Part shown: piece by piece, positions 35,641 through 48,274 of the stretch
Layout: each line of letters opens with the position of its first letter
Position numbering within the stretch: position 1 is the stretch's first letter
NCBI RefSeq assembly: GCF_026151205.1
Contig: NC_087078.1
Location: forward strand, 2,288,675-2,352,674
Direction: 5' to 3'
Length of the DNA: 64,000 nt
Origin: Bolinopsis microptera
Taxonomy: Eukaryota; Ctenophora; Tentaculata; Lobata; Bolinopsidae
The notes under the pieces: generated by a model
What the model was told of the DNA's origin: nothing
Database searches by the model: none
What the model saw: the letters and a program-made list of their open reading frames with translations, nothing else
Program-made: the position numbers and the translations under genes

Positions 35641-36168
35641 AGTTGCCAATCAAAGACACCATGCTAATAATTCAGGACCTTTTTTTACAGAATTTGATGT
35701 GATATGTATATATTATTTACTATACTAATATAAGGATCAATTGGTAATTGAAAATAAATTTTAGAATTTGAATACTGATAACTAGACCATGTTTTAATTG
35801 TACAACAATTTTGCTAAATTTCCAAATTTAAGTAAAATTTCAAAATTTTAGTAAATTTTTGAGACGTTACCTATAAAAATGAAATTATCTCAATAAGTAA
35901 AGATCTGACGACCCTAAAACACTGATTCGCCCCACATAATGTCACTATTGCGGTCATTTTGCACCCCCTATGGTGCTCCTGGGGGTCTTTATTACGATAG
36001 TTACGAGTTTTTCAAGTGCGGTCCTCAGGCTGACATACGCGCCTGAAGAAAATTGGCTGTAACTTTTTTTGCTCAACAGATCCAGATTGGAAACTCTTTG
36101 GGGTGGTTCCTGACACTATGGACAACACATTCCTGTAAAAATCAGCTTGTTGCAAATTTTTTCCCAGA
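34259..36168. repeat. Right arm of giant palindrome
   Basis: This 1910-base arm mirrors 31676-33559. Differences from the left arm include a 19-base insertion (TAAAACACTGATTCGCCCC) near 35915, an extra ACTCAACA near 35120, and single-base changes such as the CGA-to-TGA change at 34583. These show the arms are separate sequences and not one sequence read twice. Confidence 0.95.
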
Positions 36169-37168
36169 CATTTTGCATTATTCCCTAACGTTGCAGACGG
36201 AATTAATTTAATGTAGTTTGAGGAGTCCTAATCTCCTCACGTCCGAAAATGGTGTTTCTCTTGTCGCTAATATTGTAAGGTTAAAGGTATTAAGGGGGTA
36301 TATCGTTATATTATATTATGCTTACTGACTTTGCTTGATAAATTGATGTTTACAGCGCTTATTTTTTGATGTATGGTTTTATTACCTAAAATTTGACAGT
36401 GCGTTTAAGTGATGAATATTGAATAGTTTTATTTAGTAACATTTTTAAGTGCATTATCATAAACTGTTTTAAATATTAAACCGGGAAATTAGTTTGTCTA
36501 GCAATTCCCTCCAATCCCAGACGTGTAAACTTATAATTTTGAATGAAGTTTGTGTTATCAACCAATGATATCTTTGATAACAAAGTTGCTGATAAAAGGA
36601 GTAAACCTCGATCTGCTACTGAAATATGTCAATTTACCAAGATAACACTAAACACCATTCATTATTTCAAATCAATAATCAATATCTTGCAGTCTCTCGG
36701 AAGATTGTAATAAATAGAAATAGATTGACGAGCACCATCCACCACGGTTAATAACTGCTATTCTCCTAACATTCTCCTAACATGAACTATTGCTCCTTAA
36801 TAAGTGAACCCTTGTAATAACGCAAACATATTTGCGTTATTACAAGAGATTGGGGGCGAGCTTTTAAATCAGTATGGCTCAAAGAGTCTTCCTCGTTTTC
36901 CACCTGATTACTTTCTTTAATGACCCTGTCAACTAGGTCCCAGTACTAATACATGCCAGTTTAAATGGAGCCCTCCCATTGGTTGCTGGATGCAGGGAAT
37001 TAGTGAACTCCCCATTTTTCGATCACTATAATAATTCCTAAATGCCTACCGGTTGGTTTGTAAGCGTTACAAAAAGGCCGTGACATGTCTGGGATACGCT
37101 AGACACACCGGTGATTGTCTGTTTGAGAGATGCTCGGATCGATTAAAGTGCTGCTGAGATATATATAT
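36169..37168. other. Intergenic stretch, no gene recognised
   Basis: No coding potential seen. GTAGTTTGAGGAGTCCTAAT near 36213 is the inverse of a segment near 23890, so a dispersed repeat is present. Confidence 0.4.
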
Positions 37169-37380
<212 letters not shown>

Positions 37381-37535
37381 GGGAGGTAACTGCTGAATGG
37401 GCTGTCAAAACTTTTAGTACTAGTTGAAGGTCTATATTACCGGTTAGGCGGTTATAGAGTAACGCAGTGTGCTACCTCAATGAGGTCTATCAGGTCTAAA
37501 CCATTTACAGAGCTGTCACTCGGTTAATGTTATTT

Positions 37536-38820
37536 GGGGAAAGTGGCACAGTTTGATAGCAATATGATTGGAGGAAGAGCTGTTGTACAAACATGACATG
37601 ATCAGTTAGCTGGTTCAGAGCAATCACACGCAGTACTGCGTAACTATTAGCTTCAAACTTTGAAAGGGATAGTGGAGTGAGCTGATGATAAAGGTAGGGT
37701 TACTCAGACCCTGAGAACAGGGTAACCTCGCTTTAGGGGTGGAATAGGGGCGGAGAGCGGGAGAGGGCTCGGAGAGGGGGGAGAGAATGGTGAGAGGGGG
37801 CTAAGAGAGGGTTAAGAGAGGGGTCGGAGAGGGTGCAGAGAGGGGGCAGAGAGAGTATAAAACTATGGAAACAAGATAACTTAACCGTTGGAGAGAGGGA
37901 GGTGCAACATAAAACCAAGGTAAGGAGCAACTTAGGGGTTAGAAGTCCTTTTACACCTCCATATTTTTTCTCCTTAAAATCCTTATTAACTAGCAAGGAT
38001 AAAAAGTTAACAATAGGTAAAAACAAATACTAAAACTATACCAATATAAGAATAATAGGACAAAAGGATGAAACCGGGTTGTCCCTTCTGTAAGTCTTTG
38101 GAAGTTTCTATAAGTGACTATATGGGTCTTCGTTCGATAGTCTTTGATCTTCTGGTCACTTAAGCCTTTACTTTTGAGTAGGATTACTGTAACGTAAAGT
38201 TAAGAGTGTGACTTGTATGTGACTCTATGGTCCTGGAAGGTAAATTGTGAGTAATGTCTATGAGAGCTGGGTGGAACGAAGTTAACCCCTTCACGATCTC
38301 AAAGCAGGGAAGGGAGAGGTAGTTGGACTGGCAGCCGTATGATATCAGCTCTGATCCTGTTTCTGTTACAGCTGCATATGCTAACAATGCCACCCGGTAA
38401 GGTTTGTAGTGTTACAAAATGTTTCACGTGCTGCTTTAAAACAGTCCTTTTCGTGATATTCGTCGAAAACTTTGATACCTATTAGACCTTTTTTATAACC
38501 ATATTGGTTATCAAAATCGATTTATTATATTGTGTTTGTGGTCTCATCTTATTGCATCGACTTTCCAAGTCACAAGTCGCTATCTCTCAAGTGTGAGCTC
38601 AGTTGTTTAGAAATAATCTTACAGTATCAAAATTGACTGAAAATAAAAATACTTTATTTCATGCCTCGGTTGTTCGGGGGGAGTGGCACAGTTTGATAGC
38701 AATATGATAGGAGGAATAGCTGTTGTACAAACATGACATCATCAGTTAACTGGTTCAGAGCTGGTTCAGAGCAATCATTTGTGTAGAAATAATCTTACAG
38801 TATAAAAATACTTTATTTCG
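37536..38820. repeat. ~92-bp direct repeat pair, 1.15 kb apart
   Basis: AGTGGCACAGTTTGATAGCA ... GGTTCAGAGCAATCA is present at about 37540-37627 and 38681-38776 with only a few differences. Near the second copy another local duplication occurs (AATAATCTTACAGTAT...TACTTTATTTC at about 38610 and 38787). Between the pair lie GA-rich sequence and no gene. Confidence 0.8.
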
Positions 38821-40900
38821 TGCCTGTCGCAAAACTAGATAGTTAGGGGTTTTATTTTAATGGAATTTAAAGTGCGCTTTAAATTGTATGTCTTTAAAAC
38901 TGTCCCATACCCGATGACACTGTTCCCAGTATTGTCAAATATATTAAAGTTTACGCCAGGTTCCATCCTTAAATTGTAATAAAAACCCCCTGAAGTTGGA
39001 GGAATTTGTTGACTGATTGAAAAAGTGACATGACATTGCGATTCACTTGACAGAATCTCTCTAAAACACTATTTTTAATGCCAATTTTCGCTGAGATCCA
39101 GAAAATGATAATCTATACGGAATATTGATTGATTTCAGTTTAACGCTAAAGTTTACGGGTCCCAGGGTCTTTAACCTCTTATGGAGGCGTGGTGACAAAT
39201 CATTATAAATTTACTAACGCAAAATCCTGAACAACTGTTTACTGTTGACATAAAATTTGGCTTGATTGGCGAATGACGGAAATATTATGACTTAGAAGTT
39301 AGAAGTTCGCGAAAATTTAATGAAACTCAACATGAGTTTCACACTTGTTCGATCGCTTTACAAATTTCTAAGAATTACTTTATTTTGATTTCTACGCTCA
39401 AACTATCTGAATGTGAGTTGTAATTCATCAATAATATTGTCTCCCACCAAAGTTATGGCAGGTTGAAAGACATTAAATGTTTAATTATATTACGTATAAG
39501 AATTTAAATCACTACTCCTCGAGAAGAATAATTTGTTTAAACTTCAATCCCAAATTGGTCGCTGGCCTTAGTACTTGCCCGTTACAGCGTAACTATGTAG
39601 CCATGGTTGTCCGAAGTAAAGTATAAGGGTGGTCATTTCAGTTGATGGCCCTGCTGCAGCGCAGCTAAAACAGCAAATAAATAAATAAATCAATTATATA
39701 CTTTGTTTAAAGTTAATTTGGGATTTACTTTTGGTTAAACAAGGGCGTTCTTCAAATGAAAGTAGTTGTCACGCCACGACATTTGCCTTCATTCTCTGAA
39801 GCTTTAATTAGTCATTTTATGGTAGTTTAAAAGTATTTTATTAATTAAATTTACTTCCAGCTATCTAAGATCATGAGACTCAATAACTGCGCACGACTGC
39901 ACCTAGCACCTAGACGTAGAATTAACCTGAACCAGACAGTAGTTAGAAGATTTCTACCATTTTTAGATTTTATAATTTTATTTTATGAAGTCCATCAAAA
40001 ATAAAACGCTGAAATTGATATACTTTATCAAAGTTCATGTTGTCAGATATTCCATGTTCTAAATACAGTCAGTAAAATATGCGAAAGTTGAACGTGACTA
40101 CAGGAACTGAAACTTGTTCACGGGATTGCGTTATGCATTTAGATATTATATTTCAACGTTGCCATAAATTACTGGCTTAAATAAATGTTTTTTGAGGAGT
40201 TAAACAACATTGGGTAGATTTTACCCTCATCTTTCAGAAAACATCATCAAATGAATCTTCGTGACTCACTGTTACAAAATTAGACACTATCACTTCACCA
40301 TTTCTTCAGATCAAACCAGCTTTTCGTGTAGCTTAGTCAATCATTCCTCCTGTGATGACTAGCTTGCTTTACTGATTGCTTTATCTGTATGCTCTCTTCC
40401 ATATATGTCCCGGTGACCTGGTACCAAATTCTGATTGGAAATAAATGTTTAGTCCACTTTAGTCTGCTTAAAGAGTTGTATACGTCTTCCTGATCCAGCA
40501 TCACATTTCTGTGACAAATCTTGTGACATGAAGAAACTGAGGTGTTGTAGCAAAATTGTAAGCGAAATTGTAAGAATGTCGGCCAGGTTTATTTTTCAGA
40601 ATTGTAAGCAAATGTCGCCCCAGTGGCAACATTATCGCCTCAAATGCAGAAGGTTCGAATTTGGTCTTAAGCACTATTTTTCATTCGAACTGTAACGATG
40701 TTGTGCAGAAATCTAATTACTCATATTTGATCCATGTCGGTAAATTGCTTGCCTAATGTCTGAACTATGAAAGTTTATCTGTTCAATAATTTGGTAGCCG
40801 AAACATTTTTATCAGCACCAAAATCTCCTTAAAGTGCAGGTGAAATTGTAACATTTGCGCACGGACCTAACTTATGCGCCATTTTGTATCTGAACTGGCC
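38821..40900. other. Intergenic stretch, no gene recognised
   Basis: AT-rich with no domain-bearing frames. A short element ending AACAGCAAATAAATAAATAA lies at about 39550-39690. A segment AAACTGAGGTGTTGTAGCAA near 40534 is the first copy of the duplication described at 40911. Confidence 0.4.
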
Positions 40901-41012
40901 ACTGGGGCGTAAACTGAGGAGGTGTTCTAGCAAAATTGTAAACGAAATTGTAAAAATGTCGCTTTATGTCGCGCGAGGTTTATTTCTCAGAATTGTAAAA
41001 ATGTCGCTATTA
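40534..41012. repeat. ~100-bp segment duplicated 377 bp apart
   Basis: AAACTGAGG(AG)TGTTGTAGC, AAATTGTAAGCGAAATTGTA and GGTTTATTTTTCAGAATTGT occur at about 40534-40640 and, with differences, at 40911-41012. An inverted partial copy (AGCGACATTTTTACAGTTTT) is at 42551-42570. Confidence 0.7.
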
Positions 41013-41092
41013 TTTGAATCCATAAATAACGAAAAGTTACGTGCGTGCGCGTATTTTTATGAACGGTAAATTGTTACATATTGTAAATCTGC

Positions 41093-41165
41093 TGAGCCAT
41101 TCGTAGCTCGGCGGTTAAGTCGCCGATTCCAAGAAGCATACCCCGGATCGATCCTCGGCGGAGGT
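41093..41165 (+). tRNA. tRNA-like sequence, probably a pseudogene or SINE head
   Basis: TAGCTCGGCGGTTAAGTCGC has A-box and D-arm character, and CGGATCGATCCTCGG has B-box and T-arm character at a plausible distance. The T stem has a mismatch, and no acceptor stem closes cleanly. I read it as a decayed tRNA or tRNA-derived repeat. Confidence 0.3.
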
Positions 41166-41744
41166 CATTTTTTTGGCATTTATTAATTGCTTTACTACAA
41201 TTATCAGCAGAGCACCTTAGTAATACACTTCATCAGATAAATTATACTGTTCGAACTTCAGCTAGAGAAGGATTGCCTTCAAGGATTTGTCCGGGGAAGG
41301 CCTCGTTCACACTGGAACATGTCAAATGGTAAACGGAGTTATCTGGTAATGTTTGTTTTGTTTATGGCTAGAATTTAGAATGGAATCAATGTGATCAGGA
41401 TCCAGAGTTAATTACCTGCTAGGATTAATAAGTCACTTTCTACAGTTGAAGAGGTCACTTTTTCAAACTTTAAATGAAGAAATTGGCTCGGAAGTCGGAA
41501 CTTCATTCCTTATAGATTCATCACTTTCAGTTAATAACGACGGTGTACCATGAAACCAGTTAAATAACTGTATAGAAAGACCAATCCACCGGAAATAAAT
41601 GAACCAGATTTCACAGAACTATATACCGACTCAATAAAATTAAAACCATTTGATAAGGTTTGAGTCGAACTTTTTTGTGTCTGCTAAAATATATACAAGG
41701 AATACAAGGAATAAAGGAATATAAATTTCAAATCTCAAGTTACA

Positions 41745-42415
41745 TTGCAACAGCAACTGACTAGCATCGATAGCCTGAACCCAGACACACAGGATATCAG
41801 GAAAACTCTGGAATCACTCCATGGGACGACGTACCTGCACTGGATTCCCGGCCACTCCAACATTCCTGGGAACGAATACGCTGACCAAGCAGCAAAGGAA
41901 GCAGCACAACTCCCGGACCTGGGCCAAGGACAGTCTACAATCTCATACGGAGTAGCCAGAGCAGTAGCGAAGGCTCACATCAAGGATAGCGACCCCCAAC
42001 ACCACCTGGTCTCCCAGACTTACAAGGGATACAACAGAAAAAGAGCGGACAGTAAAATAGAGAGCAGGAAAGACGGAGCGCTGCTAGCACAATACAACTC
42101 AGAGCAGGCCATTGCCTTCACCTGTCCCACTACAAAAATAGGATCGACTCTACAAAGAGTGCAACTTGCCCCCGTTGCGGAGAAGAAGAAGAAACAGTAC
42201 CACACTGGATTCGGTGCCCTGCAACGATCAGGACGAGAGAAAAAATCTTTGGAAAATCTGACTTAAACTTAGACATACTAACCACCAACCCGATAGAAAT
42301 CCTGGCGTTTGCTAAGAAGACCTTGCTTGAGGGACCCTTAGACGCCTAGCCCATCACCACCACCACCACAGCAACTGTCAAGATAATAAAAATAATAATA
42401 AAATAACTCGCCCCT
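41745..42415 (+). mobile_element. LINE 3' fragment with RNase H domain
   Basis: The frame 41745-42266 carries LHWIPGHSNIPGNEYADQAA, the hallmark end of an RNase H domain in Jockey/I-type LINE polyproteins. After about 42100 another frame continues with ATCPRCGEEEETVPHWIRCP, the usual C-terminal zinc knuckle, so at least one frameshift is present. The copy ends in CACCACCACC and an AATAATAAAATAA tail near 42415, as expected for target-primed insertion. The RT and endonuclease are absent, so this is a 5'-truncated dead copy. Confidence 0.85.
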
Positions 42416-42856
42416 GTCCATAATAATAATCGACATCTTGATTGACTTCACTACTCCAGACAGTATTGATTATCTATGTAAACTCGCGCACGCACCTACC
42501 TTTTTGCAATATTTAGAATCAAATTTGTCCGCATAATCATAGTTTTGAAAAGCGACATTTTTACAGTTTTGAGAAGAAAACATCTACTGCGTAAACTTCA
42601 ACGTACCTCTGAAATGGAACGCGCGTTAAAGTATTTTCATAGCAATTCAAAATGTCACATTTAGTTCGACATTTTATGGTCGATCGCGCGCACTCAATTC
42701 TACCAGAAAACGCGTCTAAAATCGGACCTAACAATTTAAAGTTCTAATTTCATACTTAATTACTTGTACGGTATCCTGAGGTATATTGGATTTTCGTTGC
42801 TAACGAAGTACTGAATTTCAGAGGAAGGTACACCGGAAAGGTGCGGAGAAACCAGC

Positions 42857-44323
42857 ATGGCAGACAAACAGAATGAAACAAATCTGAAGAAACTGATATC
42901 ACAAAGCTCAATTCACACGATGGACTTTCCCACTGTCACGAGAACCACAACTAATTCTGAGGTTAACATCTGGGGAGGAGATTTTATTGACGGTTACACG
43001 TTCTGGTATCAGTTCTGAGTTTTTAACTCTTGCAAACAGTTGTTTACATTAACAGCTGTTTTATTATTTATTTACGAAGTTACCGTTCTTTTTAGAGACT
43101 GGAGGACCCTCAAGATTCACCAATCCAGAAAGAGAAATTATTTATGCCGGGTATAACCTCCCCCCTTACATTCCTGCCTCCCTCACCCTGCTCAACCTCG
43201 GTACAGATTACAAAATCACTTTCAATTAACTACTAATTAAGTTCTACTAATTAGTAATCACTATAAATTGAATACTAATTTCCTTTATTTTTATTGATGA
43301 TTCATTAAGCATCCTTCATCTGAAGTTAAACTCTTAAAAAAGTTTTTTTCGGAAAATTCTTGCCAAAATTCACATCAGTTTTCAGTATTTTCAGTTATCC
43401 GAAATTTCCTTTTAATTTGTAATGATCCTGTTTTCAGTTCCCCCTTGGAACTGACTTCCTGTGCAATCCTACCTCTCTTCTTGCAACTAAAATGGAACCT
43501 AACTTGGAAGATAAACTATTTCACAAGGATAGTTTACAGGACGTTGTTAAAGCCCTCAGTGCCTCCCGACCTTCGGTTTCTTCCGCCTGGCCATGTACGG
43601 GTAACACTTTCGCTTTCACTTTCAGTTTCGTTGTGCTTTCATTTTGTCATTGTTTTTAATGTTTCCGTCCCAAATTCTAAACTTTAGTAAGAATAAGCCA
43701 AGACATAGTAGGCGAATTGCTTTAATAGTTTTCCTAACACAGCCACACTTTCACTTTCTCCTTCACTTCCCAGCGAGCATAACTTCTCTTATTTCAGCAG
43801 CTAGTGTACTGTTAGGTCAGTCCCAGTTAAAACAGATCAACAGACAACACAAACTGAAGAACTGCCCAGTGTGTAGGAAGGTCCTTGTAGCATCCTCCCT
43901 CTATTTACACATGAAAGTAGGTTGTCATGGTTGACTTAGTTGGTTATTGTGGCCCTGTTTTATGCTTTGTAATGGACCGTTCACATATTACGTCAGGACT
44001 CAGGAACGTCGGCAAATTCCATCCGCCTATAGTGCTGACGTTGTATGCGAAAGATCCGTAGCCGTTGTGAATAGTTAGTTGACTAATCACAATAATGCAG
44101 CAGGTTCAAGCATTCTTTATAGCACCAGAGTTTCAGGAATTGAAGCAATATTTACATGATTTATTCAATTTGATGCATGAATAAGCACTTTTTGTTCTAT
44201 TCCCCAATTTCGCAGATTCACTCCGGCGAGAAGAACTATAAGTGTGAATTTTGTTGTAAAAAGTTTCTGTTGAAGCACCACCTTCACTCTCATCTTAAAA
44301 TCTGTCCTAATAGACGGCCGAAG
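42857..44323 (+). CDS. C2H2 zinc-finger protein, 5' exons (3' end uncertain)
   Basis: Exons join in phase: 42857-42961, 43096-43200, 43438-43600, 43798-43916 and 44216-44323, giving about 200 residues to the last exon seen. An acceptor at about 42822 just before the ATG suggests a 5' UTR intron. The first ~145 residues are low in known motifs. Exons 4 and 5 encode tandem fingers: CPVCRKVLVASSLYLHMKIH, then the linker SGEKNY, then KCEFCCKKFLLKHHLHSHLK. This is typical of DNA-binding C2H2 transcription factors in the nucleus. After 44323 a donor-like GTACTT begins an 18-bp repeat. If unspliced, the frame would continue as repeated FIRLGT to a stop at 44458. No confident further exon was found. 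Confidence 0.7.
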
Positions 44324-44335
44324 GTACTTCAAGGT

Positions 44336-44430
44336 ACATTTATTAGATTAGGTACATTTATTAGATTAGGTACATTTATTAGATTATGTACATTAACATT
44401 TATTAGATTTGGTACATTTATTAGACACGC
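44336..44430. repeat. 18-bp tandem repeat (GTACATTTATTAGATTAG)
   Basis: About five imperfect copies lie directly after the last zinc-finger exon, starting 12 bases into the probable intron. Confidence 0.8.
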
Positions 44431-44459
44431 TGCGTCTTCTGTAGCACGTGTGAGGTAAT

Positions 44460-45763
44460 ATATTTTATCTAGCTTTAAAAAAATACGCATTGCACGTTTT
44501 TAGAATGTTGTGTATTGAGTTAATAGCATTCATTTTAATTTCTAAACTCGATATAACATACTATTTAAAAACATACTATTAAAAAATGCCCAATTTTAAA
44601 GCACAATTAAATGGTTTTCTGATTTTGATCGTGTCATTTTACTAAAATTTAAAACGTTCAGGGACCGACAGGCCTAGAGATAAATCAGACTTCCTTTGAT
44701 TGACCGATGCTAATGACCGATGCTGGTGGTTGTTTAAGACAGTTTAAATAACCAGCATTGATGGAGTCAGATGGTGAATCAGGCAGAGCAGAGTATCAAA
44801 GGCATCAGAAATTATATGAAAACAAAAGGGAGAATTGTAGCTAAAAAAATTGGAACTTAGTGATAACAATACAATAACAGGAATAATGGGGAACTTGGTA
44901 ATCCGTTCGTGTTTCGTTAAATGACCCTTATATTATGATCCTTAAGTTTTGTGCGTTAACCGCATCTGAGTGACCATTGTACATTAAAACTAATTTTAAG
45001 CGACCATCGACGGAATACCAAGTTGCCCAATAACTTTATCAAGGCCAGAGCTTACTTCTGATGAAGATTACAAGTGAATGAGCTAGTAATTGATATGTAG
45101 TTTATTATCAGCGTTTTAAGCTTTGAAAATAAATGTTTTAGTGTTGCTTATCGCTTTGTTGTATTTTATGTACAGAACACATGTTTTTAACGTTTCATAA
45201 TCGTCTATAACTATTAACTATTGACATTGTATTTAGCTGTTTACCAAATTTTAATACTTTCAGAAGTTGTTTATCTTTTTGTTCGAAGTAACAATGTCAG
45301 ATAAACAGGAGGATCCGAGAAAATATGTATTTAACAGAAGATAATTTCTGTAAATCGGGCTAAACTGCATGTCAGGAATTTTACTGGAAGCACGCAATTA
45401 TGTGTTCAATTCAGAGCGAAGAGATGAATTCAGGGTTCTTTCTAAAACACGAAATTGTATAAAATCTAATTTACAGAAACTCGGAGTATGTACAAAAGTT
45501 CTTAGGTTCGGACATAACAATCATAATTGCTTTTGGCTCTTTCAACTTGAACAGAAGAGGTATCAACTATCAATATCCTGTATACCAGGTTTGTAATTGC
45601 TTTATTAAGAAAATGAGTTTGTCAATAAAGAACCGGTAGTTCATTAAACTGAACGACCAAAATTTGACTGCTTTTCATCACACATATTTCTTGTCCCTTT
45701 GACCGACAATCTCACATCAATTTTACATCTGAAAAGTTTACAGTTCACACCACTTCACTAAAT
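44460..45763. other. Intergenic stretch between zinc-finger gene and LRRC51
   Basis: No recognised gene. TTTATT at 45601-45606 reads AATAAA on the minus strand, 158 bases past the LRRC51 stop, and is a good candidate polyadenylation signal. The 75-codon plus frame at 45369-45596 has no family features. Confidence 0.45.
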
Positions 45764-47938
45764 TTACTCGGCGGCTTTCTTTTTCTTGCTCATCTTCATT
45801 TTCTTGCTGCACAACTTCTTCCAGTTCTCGGCGTCTGCTCGATCCTGCTTGGTAACGGAGCTGAAGTCTAGTTGTTTGAGGGAAGGTAGTGTACCCAACA
45901 CGAACTGTCGGTATCCGTCCAGGGCTTCAAGAGGATTTCCTGGAAAATTTAATGTAATCAGAACAAAGTGAAAGTGTATCCATTCTGCTTCGCCAGAAGT
46001 TACTTTTATGCCCAGAGAGTCAAAGATAAAGTATGCAAACATCTGTGGTTAAAAGAAAGGTTTTCGGTTTCCGGTTTTGCACAGTAGGGTGTCATAATCA
46101 TTTCATATTTCAAAGGTTGGATAATAGTAAAAGATCCCAGTAACTCGAAAGTTCATTGGCGACCAGAATGATGAGCGATACTATATATTCTAATGATTAG
46201 TTAACATACCATGAAGAGTTAAGGTACGAAGGCCTGGTAAACCAGATAACCTTTTGACCTCATTGAGCGACATGAGCTGGTTACCATGGAGATAGAGAGT
46301 CGTGATTTTGGGAAATTGCAGCAGCGCCTGAGGGAGCTTATGGTTAATAATTGAGTTTAACAGAGAATTCGAGAGATGAAATTTATCATAGACTTATGAT
46401 GATTGATGGGCTATATTTTTTATCGGCTGCTACCCCTGGAAGCAACGTGGGCGATATCAAAACAAATCACGGGAATCGCCTATGCGCGCGTTGCACTGAG
46501 AGTTAGAGGCAATAACTTTAATCAAAAGTTTCTTTTCGCGTGTTCCAAAATCTAATGCCTAGCTTTGGTACCGTTTAAAGAATGTGAGATCGTGAACTTT
46601 TTGATAGCATTTATGATAAAACTAACTTAGGTTTTAACTAAAGATTGGTAAAAGTTTATATGTGGATTGAAACTAACGAATTGTGTTGGAATTCTGAGAT
46701 ACTGAAAACATATTTTTATGATTTATGAACAGTGACAGTACAAACAATATCAAACTTTGTTGTCAGTACATTTTTAAATAACACTGTCTGTAAAATATTG
46801 CATCGATACAAGAAATGATGTTGATTGAAATTCTATTCGTGAAAATAACCACCATCAAAAGGAATTTCTGATAATCTGAATGGACAAGTTAATAGAGATA
46901 TATCTACTAACATCATCTAGCGCGTTGATGTCGTTGAAAGAGAAATCTAGCCAGCTGATAGCCGCAGGGTTAACCACCAGGGAGGTTATGGAGGGAACCA
47001 GGTCTCCCAAGTCGTGTATTGAGTTGTTGTTGTACCTCACTGCTGTCACTATGTCGGTGTAACCTTCCTGTAATTCAGTATCCTGGTCCTTTTGTATTAA
47101 AGTGTTCGGTAGAGTATCACTTGCTTTTTTTTGTGGAAGGTGAAATAATGAAAATCTTTGCACTTTTATCAAACTTTGGATCTTAAAAATGGCTAAATTG
47201 ATATTTTTTAGGCCTGCATCTCCCATATCTGTCATTAACCGTCAGTACTCACCTAGTTTTCCGACCAATAAAACATTTCAGACCAATTTCATGTCATGAC
47301 TCTCTAAACTCTCTAAACATGACTCTCCGAACTTATTTAAAGCAAGCCAAAAACAGTGCGTGAGTCGTGACCATTAACCAATATTTTACTAAATCTCAAA
47401 TACTTCATTTTTTTCTGCACGGTGCTGTGTTATAGCAAGGAGATGTGGATTATGACATGCACTGCAATTGTGCTGCTGCAAGCGAGTTGAGGATTAGTGT
47501 TGCGATAATGTACATTTCATTTGATTCATGGAGATATCTAATTTACTGGAAGTGTGTAGATAAGATTTGAAGCTCTTTTTCATCCTTGTGTGGTGAATGG
47601 TCAATAATTTAAAATCAGCAGAAAGCCCTTTCATTTGGATCCCTTCTAGATATTATGAGCAGCTTACCTTTAACTTTGTTCCTTTTCTGGGTTCCTCTTC
47701 CAATGAATCTGATGAAATGAGATTGGTTAAAGAAAATGTGTTCTTAAAATCAATCTAATTTGTCAAAAGCACATACCAAAACAATTGAGGAACTTTACTA
47801 GAAGCATTAGCTCAATTTGGAATCCAATATAAAATTACAAAAAGTTATAAATAATCAGTAATCACCTGTGAGCGTGGCAAGATTTTTGAAGGAGAAATCG
47901 AGAGGTGGCGCCATATTGTTCAACGTTTTGACAGACAT
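45764..47938 (-). CDS. LRRC51: LRRC51 (leucine-rich repeat protein 51), complete, 5 exons
   Basis: Exons on the minus strand: 47938-47866, 47708-47668, 47067-46912, 46336-46210 and 45939-45764. All phases agree and give 190 residues, against about 192 in vertebrates. The N-terminus has APPLDFSFKNL and LEEEPRKG. The LRR part has AISWLDFSFNDINALDD, ITTLYLHGNQLMSLNEVKRL and LPGLRTLTLHGNPLE. The C-terminal cap has GYRQFVLGTLPSLKQLDFSS, VTKQDRADAENWKK, and a lysine-rich tail. Those blocks in that order identify LRRC51, a small LRR protein related to the LRTOMT locus and often found in ciliated animals. The exact biochemical role is not established. It is transcribed divergently from the GalNAc-transferase, whose ATG is 337 bases away. 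Confidence 0.9.
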
Positions 47939-48274
47939 CTTGCTAAATAATCGGTGTTTCTGTATGAGTTAAACATTGAAAAATACACACATTAAAAAGT
48001 TGAATAGTTGTATTGAGAACGGAATCTATAAGTTCTCTATGTAGTACCATACCTAATACCTATTGATAATTATACTATTACTATTGAGATGTATATGTAC
48101 TTTTGCTTCGTAACAATCACGTGCCACATTGGATTCATGAATTATAATATGACACGTACATCTCTCTGCTTCATTTTCTGAATTGCGAACTTAACTCAAT
48201 TTCTGTTTTTAGAGTTTTCATGTATTAAAACTGAACAGTTGACACCCAATTCAAGTCCTTTTTTTAGCAATATT

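Noticed and set aside
45301-45345. ATG TCAGATAAACAG resembling the zinc-finger gene start
   Set aside because: The frame stops after 16 codons and there is no donor. Resemblance is short.
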